Assembly: GCA_017607445.1 (NCBI GenBank)
Contig: JAEVHH010000002.1
Span: 6,230,001 to 6,294,000 of the forward strand
Source of the DNA: Histoplasma ohiense
Taxonomy: Eukaryota > Ascomycota > Eurotiomycetes > Onygenales > Ajellomycetaceae
DNA length: 64,000 nucleotides
Reading direction: 5' to 3'
A program made the translations under genes and the position numbers. The notes beneath the pieces were generated by a model. The model was given only the letters and a program-made list of their open reading frames with translations. It was not told the DNA's origin and did no database searches. Of the stretch, positions 45,101-57,280 are shown one piece after another (the first letter of the stretch is position 1; every line of letters begins with the position of its first letter).

Positions 45101-46872
45101 ATCCCTTTGTCTACTCCAAAGCCATTGAAGAGAGGACGGTCAATGCGGCTTTGTCTCATCGAAATTTGGTTGAGGCTTCGTCAAAACTTCAATTGTTGGA
45201 AATGCTTTTGCCTAAACTGCAGGAAAGGGGTCATCGCGTTTTAATATTTAGCCAATTTCTTGATAACTTGGATGTCATGGAAGACTTTCTTGATGGCCTG
45301 GGTCTTCTGCATCGCCGCCTTGACGGATCTATGACCTCTCTCCAAAAGCAGAAGCAGATTGATGAATTTAACGTTCCCGGTTCACCATACTTCGCATTTT
45401 TGCTGTCCACTAGATCTGGTGGTGTTGGGATTAATCTGGCCACTGCGGATACGGTTGTCATTATGGACCCCGATTTCAACCCACATCAGGACATTCAAGC
45501 TTTGTCGCGAGCGCATCGAATTGGTCAAAGGAAAAAAGTTCTGGATTTCCAATTAGTGACGAAGGGGTCGGCCGAGGAGAAAATTATGCAAATGGGAAAA
45601 AAGAAGATGGCTCTAGATCAGGTTTTGATTGAGCATATGGACGTGGAGGACGACACAGAAATTGATTTGGAGGCCATTCTTCGGCACGGAGCAGATGCTC
45701 TCTTCGATGATAGTACCACAGACGATATTCACTATGATAACGAGGCAATTGAAAAACTTCTTGACCGAAGCCAGATCGAGAATACAAAGGCCGGGGATGA
45801 TGGATCTGCGGAGTCCCAGTTCAGCTTCGCTAGAGTGTGGGTTAATAATACGCTTTCCGACAAACTAGGTGATTCAGAAACGGCGACTCCGAGCGATACA
45901 GTATGGAATAAAATCCTACAGGAACGTGAACGTATGGCTGCCGAAGAAGCGAAGGCAAATGCTCAAACACTGGGGCGGGGAAAACGTAAGCGTCAAACAA
46001 TTGACTATACTTTTCAGTGTCGTGGTGCAGAGCATCTGCTGTCTTCGCCTAAAGCATCAGGAAAGGATGATACCGATGCAGAATTTCAATCCAAAAGCCC
46101 TGAGTTTGATACCGAGGATGTTGATACCGATGGCGATTTTGTTAGCGGGTCTTGGAAAGCAAGTAATGAAAAGAATCCCAGACACAAAGAGTCTATGAAA
46201 GGTATGCTATAGGTTTCAGTTTCGGTGATGTTGAAGACTAACTTTTTCCCCCTAGTACGTCGGTTCAAACGAGCCACAGTCCCTGATATAAACTCAGAGG
46301 TAAACGGCTCAATGCTGGATGGGAGTGGAGGATCGAATACCGGATCGCATTCACCACGTCGCTGCGTAGCCTGCGATCAAATTCATCCAATTGGATACTG
46401 CCCATTGAAATTGGCTGGTGTTGAACATTGTGGGCTTTGTGGGATTGCGCACTATGGGCGCGGACGAGCATGCCCACACCTCAGTTCAGAATCCCAGGTT
46501 GCTTTGATGCTCAGCTCTCTCAAAGAAAGCACTGAACAGCGAGCGTTGGTAGACGAAGCTACCAAATATCTGCGAGGCATCCGAGGCGACCTTGTTAGAA
46601 GGAAGAAAATCAAAGCGGCCAAGGAAACGGCAGATTCTCTGCCCCTGGCCACTGCTGCACCAACATCGCATCCAACCCAAAACGCACCAGCGTCTCCTGT
46701 CGATCCCCCATTCCTACCACACCATCCAGGTCACATTGTGGCATATCCTCCGTATCCACCGCAACTACCACCACAGTTCTCACACACGCAACAGTTATAT
46801 CAACAATCACCATGCCCACCGTATCCCTACCCACCATTTCCAACCTCCTCGTATCCCGGTATGACGAAGTAG
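42130..46872 (+). CDS. MIT1: Mit1/Mi-2-like chromatin remodeller (SHREC-type)
   Basis: SNF2 ATPase with PHD and chromodomain-like regions, matching fission yeast Mit1, the remodelling subunit of the heterochromatin silencing complex SHREC. Exons 42130-42411, 42478-46201 and 46256-46872 give about 1540 residues. Order: an N-terminal segment (YNFLPGYLKVEEVLG) split by intron 1; basic/Ser-rich linker; PHD-like zinc region (about 304-360, NACNSCRS... CQGCTTSYHQRC) and a second Cys/His block; chromodomain-like EYLIKWRKKSYFQTSWMPGS; ATPase with DEMGLGKT (about 705-712) and motif II DEGQ (about 814) instead of DEAH; helicase C lobe ending FNPHQDIQALSRAHRIGQ. Exon 3 adds a Cys/His zinc knuckle (CVACDQIHPIGYC, CGLCGIAHYGRGRAC) and a Pro/Tyr-rich tail. 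The ATG at 42130 is preferred because the open upstream codons lack one. Confidence 0.88.
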
Positions 46873-47990
46873 AAATGGTCCTACATTATTGATGACGCCA
46901 AAATCCCATTGAGTATTATTCGCTCATACTTGCTTACCTTAGTATTTGTTCTTGTATATATTTTTTTTATCTGCCAAATGTAACATGCTCTTCAACATAG
47001 AGGTTAGCGTGTGATTTTCTTTTTTTTAGGAGTGTATGGGGGAAGAGTCAAAAGATCATCCGAGGGGGGTTTTGCCTTTCAATACCACGACGGATTCATT
47101 TTGAATTGACCTTTGTAGAACATACCAGTCACTCATACGTTTAATTTTTTGCAGAAATTTCTTCATTGAGATTTTATAACCGTTCCAGCCTTGACTATCA
47201 ATTCGGTACTGGGGTTTATTTTGATTTTATTTTCCTTTTGCCCCTTACTCTTACTTTAATCCCCGAGCCTACCCCCTATTGACCTTGTTTTTGCTGGCAA
47301 GATATTTATTTAGCAATGCTGTGAAATGCAATTACGAGACTACACGTCTATTACCAGTACAGATTAGACGAGGTGAAAATGGCGCGGCAAAGAAAAAGTA
47401 GCAAAACACCAAAATATTCAAAATATCTGCATATCCACAGAATCTTCAATGAATATCACGAATATCACCATTATCATTCATGTATATCATATGTTTATCA
47501 TCATATCCTAGTAATATGTCTTTCTCAACTCAGTCATTTCATCTTAGTGCAATAGTTACGTCAATCTCTCATCTTCCCATTGATTCATTAGTCCGCTCTG
47601 AAAACAATCAAATGCGTTGTCGAATATCTCTCATCTATAGGCTCTTCTTGATATGGTTTGTCAGAACCCCAATTTACCGTAGCTTTATTAACGTCTATTC
47701 TCCTCATAGATACTCCGAATCATGGAAAAAAGGTGGAGCCAATAAAAAGTCTCATAGCTGGAATATGTTTCTGAAATAGCAGCCGCCCCTATTTTCATGT
47801 CGATTAATAGAGGACTACTTTCTATGCTCCTCATGTGGCGGTTAAGAGTTAAGTTGTGTATTGATTCAGATTGCTCCCCTCCCTCATCAACGCCATCTCA
47901 CTTTCTTCACCCTTTTCTTGCCTTCCTATCGCAAAGCCCAAGCTTCAGCATCGTTAGCACTCTGAAACTACTCGATACTTTGCTTGCGTC
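46873..47990. other. Intergenic, no gene seen
   Basis: AT-rich 3' flank of MIT1. The region 47370-47780 has short overlapping frames with His/Tyr/Ser-rich low complexity (repeated ATATCA and CATCAT motifs), which I do not regard as genes. Confidence 0.55.
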
Positions 47991-49460
47991 ATGGACGTCA
48001 GAGCTCTGGAAGAATATCAGCATCGGGTCACCCAAGGCGACCGGGAGGGATCAGATTCCGATGATGAAGCCACCATTTTTATCTGGTGTTCTATCTAAGT
48101 TGAAACTAGAACATCTCCCAGCTTATTGTGCTTCGGTGCGTAAAGTGTCGGCAGATTTCCTAGAAAAACCAGAATTGCCCATCGAGCCTATAGCCATTGA
48201 ATCGCTGCTTTTCGGTTCTTACCATGTATTATTTTCCGATCAAATACGGAGATGGGTTACGATGGATCCTAAAAGTGCCTGCATATGGAATTCCAGAGCA
48301 GTTCAAACGCATCAGCCGCATCCGCCCTTCGGTCTGAAGCTTTATCCATGCGACTATCCTATGTGAAAACTTCAGTTCCACTTCCAGATGTATTGGCATT
48401 TGACGCGACGCTAGATAACGAACTTGGTTGTCCTTGCATCTTGGTGAGATTTGTTCAGGGAGGTTCTTTGTACGATTGTTGGTTTGACAAAAATATTTCC
48501 AAGGGAGAGATGATGGTGCACCGCACAAGGACTTCACAGGATATTGCTCATGCAATGATCGAACTGAGCCGGTTCTCATTTCCTACTTACTGGTGGTGCC
48601 CTTCCATTCGATCGACATGGGAATTTGAATAAACCTAGTACTATGAGGTTTGTTGATCATCAATCCATGCTTGAGTGACTAGGAAATGACGGAGAGGACA
48701 AATCAGCGCTCTATTTTGAAGCAGGGCGCCATTTCAAGACGAGGCTCCATGCTATCTTCTCGCAATCGACCAAGCAAAAGAACGCAAGAAACCTCTCCAT
48801 AAGGGTGCGCAAAATCTCCTGCGCATGCTTTTATCCTGAGTTCCGGCCACAAGACCTGAAGTTCGTGCTTACGCATCCAGATCTTGATATCCAGATTGTC
48901 CTCGTATCCAAGGATTGAAGTTTGCAAGGCTTGATTGACTGGGGCAGTGTGGCCACTGTTCTCCGTTTCATCGGATGAATGAAAAATACCCCTTACCTGA
49001 GACTGGGATCCAGCCATGTGTGCGAGGAATGAAGACACGGAGCAGGACATCGAGCCAGATACAGTGTGGGAGGACTCTTCAGATACTCTCGTTCCATCGT
49101 AAGGTGTACAATGAATTTATACAGCGTCATTTCCCTCTTCACAAAAATTCTGTCTCTTCTTCCTCTCCCCTTCATGCATCGTCCGCAACGCAGAAGTCAC
49201 TCTTTGTTGAGAATTTGCTAATTGCAGCCGAAAACATATGTGTACAGTACATTTGAGATTCTTGAAAAGTGTATTCAAAAGATTGTCGAATTGGCACAAT
49301 GAGACTCGAATCGACCAGGTGTGGACGTGAAGAATGACAATTTGTGGCATCTGCGCCTCATTGATATAACGGACGCTCTGTCAAATAGAGAACTCAATGA
49401 GGAAATGGCTGATGTTCTGAGGAAAGGCCTTGAAACACTTTGGAGGTGCCATGGTAACAT
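47991..49460 (+). pseudogene. Decayed APH-family (aminoglycoside phosphotransferase-like) kinase gene
   Basis: Remains of a fungal APH/choline-kinase-like protein spread over all three frames. In order: DEATIFIWC near 48050; HLPAYCASVRKVSADFLEKP; GSYHVLF then, one frame on, GDGLRWILKVPAYGIPEQFK (ATP-binding lobe); again shifted, SVPLPDVLAFDATLDNELGC and FVQGGSLYDCWFD; ALYFEAG; then VLTHPDLDIQIVLVSKD and GLIDWGSVATV (catalytic and metal-binding loops); then NEFIQRH. At least four frameshifts and several stops break it, and the Asn normally expected after HPDLDIQ reads Ile. Traces continue to about 49460 (NRELNEEMADVLRKGLETLW). The family is large and expanded in eurotiomycetes; substrates are mostly unknown. 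Confidence 0.75.
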
Positions 49461-51570
49461 GCTATTGAGGCCATTTTACGTTGTAATTCCTCAAAAATAT
49501 ATTTATATTTATATATTTATATTTTTTTATATTTACTTATTTTATTTGGCTACAAACTACGAGATCCATAAAAAATGGCTGTGTATCGACCTATCGACCT
49601 ATTTTCAGCCCGTGGCGCCAAAAACATATTTAAACCAGGTGCTTGGATTCGCTGTTCCCACGATAACAGCACTAAAAAGGTTGACCAGACAGAAGTGTTG
49701 AACCCACATGAGAAGCATTTATTTCTGATAAAATAATAGCGGACTATTGAATAATAATACATCCTAACCCAGCATTGAGTGAGGGAGAGAGCATGACGGA
49801 GCCGCATATATCATCTCCGTGAGATTCGTTCCTAAGCCCTCAGTATGTGATTAAACCGACAATTATGATGCCTGGTAGTTGAATATCCTTCAAAACAAAG
49901 ATATGATACATGAGTACACAGAACACATGAAGTATGTCTCTCCTCATCCCAATCCGAAATCGCAATTGGCTAACCACTAGTATGGGTTGCTGGTTGTTTG
50001 TTTCCTGTCAGAAATGCTGGACCCAAGCCCTTTGTTGTTGAGTCACTGACATATTCGCCTTCTAAGCTAGAGAAACACACAAACGCATGCTATCTAGGGC
50101 CGTGGGCATCACTAAGGCAGGTCTCGGGTGATATCCCTCCTCCATCTCAGATCTGATTTAGCAAAATCCGCCCTCACGCGCATCAATTATACTAAAAAGT
50201 CTGCCCAAATTTGAACGCAGACATAATTTGCGAGATAGGGAGCAGCCAGTTTCTCAGTTGGATTGCAACCTCCTGGGGCTGCAATGCCATTTTTCCTTGC
50301 TCGATTATTCAATTTTTGATTGCTCATGCAAACTTTTTTGGTGTTTTCGCTCTAAATTGTTCCTATTCCACACCGCAGCTTGAAAACTAACTTGTGGCCC
50401 TTCCAGATACTATATATGGGGAGGCCATACTTCTGCGTCCTCTCTTCCGAAGGGCCGCTCGGTAATCAACCTGCCTACCCAAGCGGTCGGGTGCGACTAT
50501 ACCCAGGATTCAGGTTTCCAAATGGGTCTTTACTGCTTCCTAGCACTTTTGCACTTTTAAAACGTTGACGTTAGATCAATTCTATGGCCCACCATTTCGG
50601 TGATTGACTACAACTGGTGATCAATTTTACCAAAAAGGCCCTCGGTTTGAACCGAATGCCACAAAACTGTCCGGGACTGACGATGTCCACTATCCTGTGA
50701 TTGTTAATATTGTTGGGGAACTGATCTGCTTTTCTTTACGTTGATGCCTGATTTTCTTGGGACTCCATTCCCACAGTGTTCTTTTGATTGTTCATGATAA
50801 TGCAGTGTACCGAGAGCTAAGGCTAGGTTGGTCGCACTGACAGATGTCATGGGTACTTTAGGACAAACTGCTCCTGAGAACAAAGATGCTGGCAAACTAT
50901 TCTCTGGTCTATTGTGGATAATTGCTCAACAAAATAGAAACAGCATCTTAACTGTTTCCATCTCCATCTCTTTCTCTTCATTTTAAGCTCACATAGATAT
51001 GTGGCAAATAGCTAACCCTTTTGCTTTCCTAATATAATGGACTCCTCAATCTCTAGATATCTTGGGCACGCACAGGAACAGTTATATGAGTTACATCTTT
51101 GCACGGTTCTCCTATATTATATTTAGAGCCACAGTTGACATATCGTTCTCTCCTTTGTTTACCTATTTCTCTGTGTTATTGAACTTCACACTGGCAGCAA
51201 CACAACTCTTTCCTGCTCTAGAATCTTCAGTTTCATTTCTTTTATATTAACAAAGTTGAATACACTGAAACCTCCACTGACACATCCACTCAGATATACT
51301 GTTGTATATCTTCTTTCTCTAGACCTCAGGCTCCCTCAACTTCTTCTCTTTGCTGGAGCATTTTGCTCATTTCAACCTCGCTTAACATCTCACACAAATC
51401 ACCCTTTACTCCTCCTTTGTGCTTTTCAACCGCCAATTACTGTTGTTGCTCTGATTCTTTCTTTTCCATTCAGCTGCCTAGCTTTTATATCTCGCAAGCA
51501 AATCCTATCGTAACCTTGAACTTGTTCCGTTATCTATCAGCTACTTCAGCAGGGCAGACAGCGAATAGCC
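49461..51570. other. Intergenic, including long leader of the zinc-finger gene
   Basis: No conserved gene. A TATATTTA-rich tract lies at about 49497-49545. From about 50940 to 51550 the + strand is pyrimidine-rich with many short CTT/TCC runs, typical of a strong fungal promoter or long 5' leader for the gene starting at 51571. Short frames there would act as upstream ORFs if transcribed. Confidence 0.5.
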
Positions 51571-53446
51571 ATGCAACCAGAGTTCTGCATCACCCGCCCA
51601 AATGGAGTTGTTACTGCACTTATCGCCGTGGATGAATTGCCTCCCTTCGTAACTATTCGTGGCGTTCCTCGGTGTTTGAGCCAAATCGACGACGCTCATG
51701 GAATGATAAACGTGGGGACTGTGGGCTCTCGTGGTCAATTTTATACCGTTGACGTTGCTGTCGAATCTAGAACTCATCATATTAATGGGACCCCGAATGG
51801 GGAACCGGCTATGACAGCTCAATCCTCTCTTACTATCGAGGGACATGGAGTCTTTCGTCAATCAGGTGGTGTTGATGCAGCGTTTTTGGGCCCCAATTCT
51901 GAGGGGCGCAACATCATGGCCTGGAGGAACGAGGTTAGCGATAATGCTGTTACCAACACTAGCCGCGAAGTAGCGAAGTTGGTGAGTAATATCAAAACCC
52001 CATCACTGTCGTCTAATGCTTGCTTTTAACCTGATAGAGGCGAAAACCATTAGGATGAAACCCCATCACAACGCAGAGAATCTGGAACCCAGAATGCGAA
52101 AAACCCAAAAACTCCTGCCAAAAAGGAGTTCTGCTCTTTCTGGATTCGCCGGGGGGAGTGTGACTATTCGCAGCAGGGTATGGTGATCTCTCTCAGCTTC
52201 TGTAGAAATTTAACCGTATTAAATCGTTACAGGATGTCTTTTCAAACACGAAATGCCTAGAGATCTCGAGACCCTAGGGCGCCTGGGGCTTCGCGATATT
52301 CCCCGCTGGTATCGTGAGAAGTATAAAGTTAAAAGCATCAGTGGCTCTGATGGGATGGATCCACGCATGGACGCTAGCCGTGGATGGAGACCGGTTGGGC
52401 CGATGCCAACGTTTCCAACCCCCAATTACGGGTTACCTCCTCCAAGATTCAATGTAGGGCCAACTGAAGGAGAAGCTGCAAATTGGGAATCACGCTACGC
52501 TCCTGCCGCTGGCCTAATTTTTCCTCCGAATGGAAGCCAATTCGCTTGTGAAATGGGGGGGAATATGCTGCCGATTTCTATCCGTTCCTCCTTTCAAGAA
52601 GAACACAACAATAGGGCAGTCTCCACGGCTAATGACAAATCAGCATGGAGGGGCATTGGCCTCCTCACCCAAACCGCCCAGAATGTTTTGGGAGCACATC
52701 CCATCCCAGTTCTGGACCGCAACAATATCACGAATGCTGCTGGGAAATCCGCAAGCTATGAACCTGTCGGATCCTGTGCATCCAACCCCACACTTCTGAC
52801 TGGAGCCCCTTCTATGAATTTTACCAATACTGCAAGCGCAGTGGCAAGCTCACATGGCCTTGATAGAAGCTCTATTGTTCATCCGCACAATCAGACTGAT
52901 CTCTCTAGAAGCAGCTCCATCTGGGCTGTGACAAGTTGCACCAATGGTGAAATGACCCCTAGTATCCCCTCGCCATTCGATTCCATGGCGGTAACTGAGC
53001 CAGAGGGGCCAATGACTCCTGAAAAACTTATGACTAACAAGCCGGAGCCTTCCTCGTCCAAAAGCCCATTCTCTACTAACAATACATTCCGCAACACGCC
53101 AACCACGGCCACCAGCGGCCTTGTGGGATCCCATTCCTCTTTCTCATCCCCAATCCCCTCACACGGTCGCGCGCAATCCTTCCGCTCATCTCGTTCTTCA
53201 TGGACAATTGGACCTACTGGCGGCGGTGCAACACACGTGCCTCTTGAAAACGCTGCTGGCACCTGCACCTCCCATTTTGGTGACAGCGTCCGTTATGGTA
53301 GCCCCCACCACTCTCTCAAGCCAATTGGGTTCAACCAGAACGGAGTAGACTGGCGTCAGCGTCGCCTGAAGCAGATTGTGGAGAATGACCCCTTTGGACT
53401 TGGCCTCAATGATGATGCGTGCCGGCCTTGTCCCCGGCGCGGCTGA
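51571..53446 (+). CDS. CCCH zinc-finger protein
   Basis: Fungal protein with one C-x8-C-x5-C-x3-H zinc finger, a fold that commonly binds RNA. Three exons (51571-51981, 52054-52177, 52233-53446) give about 582 residues. The finger CSFWIRRGECDYSQQGCLFKH (first Cys to last His) is split by intron 2, so neither exon alone shows it complete. The flanking EMPRDLETLGRLGLRDIPRW is the conserved extension. The N-terminal domain (FCITRPNGVVTALIAVDELP) matches fungal relatives I recall as hypothetical CCCH proteins. The C-terminal half is Ser/Thr/Pro/Asn-rich and disordered, ending in a conserved-looking RRLKQIVENDPFGLGLND. A role in mRNA regulation is inferred from the finger only. Confidence 0.82.
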
Positions 53447-54162
53447 GGCCTTTCTATCAGCGCTCCTAACGCTTTGTGCGTAACGGCAGATATTTCTCAG
53501 ACGACCCTAAGTTTAATATCGAACATGTCATGTTTCTTTCTTTGATGCTGTCGATGTTTCTATCTTGTTTTTCACTTTTTTCCCCTCCAAATATAAGCAT
53601 TCAAACCTCTATCTCTGTGTATCTTGGAAGTCAGATTCATGTAGTGAGCACTTTGATGTTCAGTACATATAGCTTTGAATCAAAGATATAGGGTTCTTTC
53701 TCTTTTGACATCTGTACGTTGCATGCCTGCTCACTGAACATCTAACCCCTTATCACTGAGACGAAAATAAATATATTCTAATGACTCCGTTTGTTTCTTC
53801 ATTATATGATTCACACAAACATGTTTCTTTCTATTTTCATGTTCAATAGCATCATCTCATTTCCCCCAGCATTGAAAGGTGGTTCTCTCATCTTGTGACA
53901 GCCCAGAATAATGTCTATAGTCTGAAATGCAATTGGAGAGATGTTTGCATAAATAGAGGCACGGATATTTCATTTTTGCCTCTTAGAAATAAAGGACAAG
54001 AAATAAAAATACGATACAATATTTCGTTAAAAGCTAAAGCTAAGCCGCAACACCACCAATAATGTACAGATTGCAGAACCGTCCACATGATAAAAAATCT
54101 TTGAAAAAAAAAAAGGGAAACATGGTAAGGAAAGTAACTCGACACGATAGAAAAGAACTTCC
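53447..54162. other. Intergenic between convergent genes
   Basis: The 3' flanks of the CCCH gene and the mitoribosomal gene. Nothing else recognised. Confidence 0.6.
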
Positions 54163-55400
54163 CTAACGTCTTCCAGAAAACGGTTTCCATTGGGCAGGAA
54201 CACTCCTAGATCGTACAGGCATAGGTTCTTTTCTAGCATTCTCGTCTCCAGCACCAACCCGAAGAGCAGGGTTAAGAGAGGGAATACTGTTGATCGCCCG
54301 GCGTACCACTTCGTTTCCATCAATGACAGTGGGCCTTTCAGCTTCCGTCAGCCTCATCCTCTCCTGCCGCTTCTCCTCTAACTGCTGTTTCCTCTCCTCC
54401 GTCATCGCCCAATCCTTCGGGAAGTTGAATTTTGGCTTCGGCTTGTGGTGGCGGAGGTCTAATGGGACATCCGCAAACGAATCACCTTCCTTCGCCTCTT
54501 TGATCAAATTTTCCACTAGATCTCCTAGATATCGCTTGTTCTGGGCGCGGGTAGGATGATTTTCCGCTGACATGCGAATGAGGTCTTGCGCGGGGTTGTA
54601 GCGGGGGCCGACCAATTTTAATAGCGTGATGCGTTGCTCCTCGGTAAGGTAATTGGGGACAAGATCTTTCGAACAAAATTCAACGACGACTTTGGTTTCC
54701 GCGGGATGTGTCTCGCCCATGTATGTGGTATATCGGAATCGGAGGAGATGGGTCTCCTTTGGTAAGGTAAAAGGCTTTACATGGTCTAGCGGGGAAGATA
54801 AATTAGCAATGTTCCAGTGTTGGGGAGCGAAAATGGAACATAAGAAATGGCGTATAATCCAAGAAGGGAATAAAGTTGAAACATACTGCTAAGCAATGGC
54901 ATTTCCCATGCCGCAATTCGGGCGTATTCTCTCAGCTCCCGGTGTTGTTCCAGCTCATCGTATGCCATAGTCGTCATCCCATCCTGCATGTAAGGCTCAG
55001 AGTGAAGCCTGTGAATATCGTCGTTAAAATAATCTTCAACGTCCTCGTTCCCGCCAGTCCAGCCTATAAACGGGGCTCCCTCTTTGTGGATTTCGCTCAT
55101 AGTCTGTCCGAGACCTTGTTCACGCAGGGTCTGGGAGAGTGTCGTGAACTCACGGTCGAACGTTTCTCGCTGGTCCGGAGCCATTGCATCGTATTGAATA
55201 CGTTCCGACTCATCAAGTAGGTCTGGAGAGTATTCGGGAACTTCGGTGAATTCATTTTGCTTCAGATGTCTGGAATGACTGAAAGGCACGAATTGTTGTT
55301 GCAGTCGAAAAGCACTGGGTCGCATCGCGCTCCGTTTTGGAGCGGTCTGTCTACAGAAGACCAAAGCGGCCCGGCCGATAGATGTCGTTACCGAAGCCAT
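54163..55400 (-). CDS. RSM24: Mitochondrial small-subunit ribosomal protein mS35 (Rsm24)
   Basis: Mitoribosome-specific component of the small subunit. Two exons (55400-54887, 54785-54163) join in phase 1 to about 378 residues. The N-terminus is basic, Ser/Thr/Ala-rich and lacks acidic residues for about 35 positions (ASVTTSIGRAALVFCRQTAP), as expected of a mitochondrial targeting presequence. The conserved core spans the intron: WEMPLLSNHVKPFTLPKETH then LRFRYTTYMGETHPAETKVV, followed by DLVPNYLTEEQRITLLKLVG. It shares a 240-base divergent upstream region with ALG13. Confidence 0.87.
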
Positions 55401-55640
55401 TGGACCAAAATTGTAGCATATATCAAGATTCCAGACCTTGAGATCTCCCCGAAAGACTGAACTATGGAGATAGCTCATGAGCCAAAAATATGGAAGTTTC
55501 GGTTTTGATCCGGATAAATAAAATATCCGATCCTGAGATATACTCCTTGAACCAACATATTCTTCTTCTTCTTCAGCAAAGATTTCATGCGAGCTGGTAT
55601 CGTATGGTGAAAATCGGGTTTCTCCAAACGTCATTGCTCT
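55401..55640. promoter_or_regulatory. Bidirectional promoter region (mS35 / ALG13)
   Basis: Only 240 bases separate the divergent ATGs at 55400 (-) and 55641 (+), so transcription of both genes is likely driven from a shared region. No specific factor site is claimed. Confidence 0.55.
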
Positions 55641-56403
55641 ATGGCCTCTTTGAAGCAGGTAAAACTATGTTTTGTGACGGTTGGGGCCACAGCTCCATTC
55701 AACGCTCTTGTATCAGAGGTTCTTGGGGAGCCGTTCCTGGACGCGCTCAAGGCCAACAACTACACGGATCTTCGAATCCAATACGGCCAAATGGGACAGG
55801 CCCTGTTCCAGGAATTTAAACAGAAGAATGAACCTATGGTTAAGGAGAAATATGGACTGAATGTCACAGGGTTCGACTTTAACTTGGCTGGCCTCAAGGG
55901 GGAAATGCTCGCAGTTAAAGCCGATTCTGACGCAAACAAGGTCGATGGCTTAGTCGTCAGCCACGCTGGTACGTTGTATATTTCTTTGTCGACCGAGACC
56001 CAGATTTAGGCTGATGTATCTTCCATCTGCCCTCCTCTATATGGCTGAAGGTTCAGGCACAATTCTTGAAGTTCTTCGCATGGGTTTACCTCTTATTGTG
56101 GTCCCAAACCCTCAACTACTGCACAATCACCAAGACGAATTAGCAAAACAGCTAGCAGTCAATGGATACGTAATCCATGGCAAGCTTGGGTATGATGAAC
56201 TTCCTCATCGCTGCTAGAGTGCGATATGCGCTACGATTTCCGGGGAGTTGTCTAATCTAATTTCTAGGAGCCTAGCAGAGTCCATGGTGGAATCTGAAAC
56301 TTTTCGGCAGCGCATGCATGAATGGCCTCCAAGCATCAATCAAGAGCACTCCGGCAAGGGACTCGCCGGAGTGATGGAAGACGAGCTTGGTTTTGTGGAT
56401 TGA
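55641..56403 (+). CDS. ALG13: UDP-GlcNAc transferase catalytic subunit Alg13
   Basis: Catalytic subunit that, with membrane anchor Alg14, adds the second GlcNAc to dolichol-PP-GlcNAc on the cytosolic ER face in N-glycan assembly. Three exons (55641-55968, 56051-56189, 56268-56403) give about 200 residues, close to yeast Alg13. Seen: KLCFVTVGATAPFNALV (nucleotide-sugar fold start), VDGLVVSHAGSGTILEVLRM across intron 1 and GLPLIVVPNPQLLHNHQDEL, the canonical GT28 donor-binding motifs. Exon 3 (SLAESMVESETFRQRMHEWP) completes the C-terminal helix that docks the fold. The protein has no signal peptide, as expected of a cytosolic subunit. Confidence 0.9.
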
Positions 56404-57280
56404 TGGCAAACCCAACCTTGAATTATATGCATTGACATAGTTTGTTGAGGCTTGCGATCGAGCGTGAGATATAGGATGTTTTTCATCGCTCTTGTTTGGT
56501 CTGATCAACCGTTTTGGCGATATGATCATTCCGTGGTTATCGGTAGAGAAATCGTGGGATTCGTGTATTGGACAAGCACATTGAAACCGGGGGTAACTCC
56601 CCATTTGGCATTGCATGGCATTAAGAGGGGGCGTTACCAAAATCAATTGTTATTATTATCTGGTCAACGCCGACATTGCGCCCCTATCTAAATCGATAGG
56701 GCTCCATTTTAGGCGGGGCTAGATATTTTAGACTTAAGAGTATACCCCTATTGTCTGAAGAGGCAGTCGTTCATCCGGCATTGACCAACGGGAGTCGAAC
56801 ACGGAAGCGTATTTACATCACTCGGCAGTTGAGCAGTGGTAAAAAAAAAAGAAATAAAGTAAACTTCAAACTATATACCCAATAACTAGATCTACAAAGC
56901 TTACGGAATGGGAATTTCTTATTTTTAACTCTCATCTAAGTCTGTGGTATTTGTACGGCATTGTTGTTGTTCCTGTCAGACAGTCTAATCGAGCCGTGGT
57001 GGTACCTGGTCCAAGCTCCGACCTCCCCAAAATAAAATAACTCCATGAATTGAGTTGCGCAGATGTTAAACAGACAAACCTCACGCCTTGAGAAATTCAA
57101 CCTTCCACGTGCAATTCACGCCTTATTTCCACCATTCCACGATCGCACTACTACTCATCCCTCTACGACCGGCTGCGGCCTGCATCCGCGAGTGTCTCAA
57201 CCCCAACGTCCATCCCTACGAGCCGCAACCAACCGCCCCTTTAAGGTATAACCCTAATCACATACATATTCCTACGAATC
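56404..57280. other. Intergenic, with tRNA-like relic
   Basis: No protein gene. A tRNA-Tyr-like remnant at about 56777-56839 (reverse strand) is listed separately. The last 200 bases are pyrimidine-rich, probably the Arp1 promoter and leader. Confidence 0.55.
56777..56839 (-). pseudogene. Degenerate tRNA(Tyr)-like sequence
   Basis: On the reverse strand TGCTCAACTGCCGAGTGA resembles a pol III A box and D arm, TGTAAAT could be a GTA anticodon context, and CCGTGTTCGACTCCCG resembles the T arm with a B box. The anticodon stem is about ten bases too short and one T-stem pair is broken. It is not a functional tRNA; it could be an old pseudogene or the head of a tRNA-derived SINE. Confidence 0.35.

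Noticed and set aside
47373..47779. Short overlapping frames rich in His/Tyr/Ser
   Set aside because: They arise from ATATCA/CATCAT simple repeats and lack domain features.
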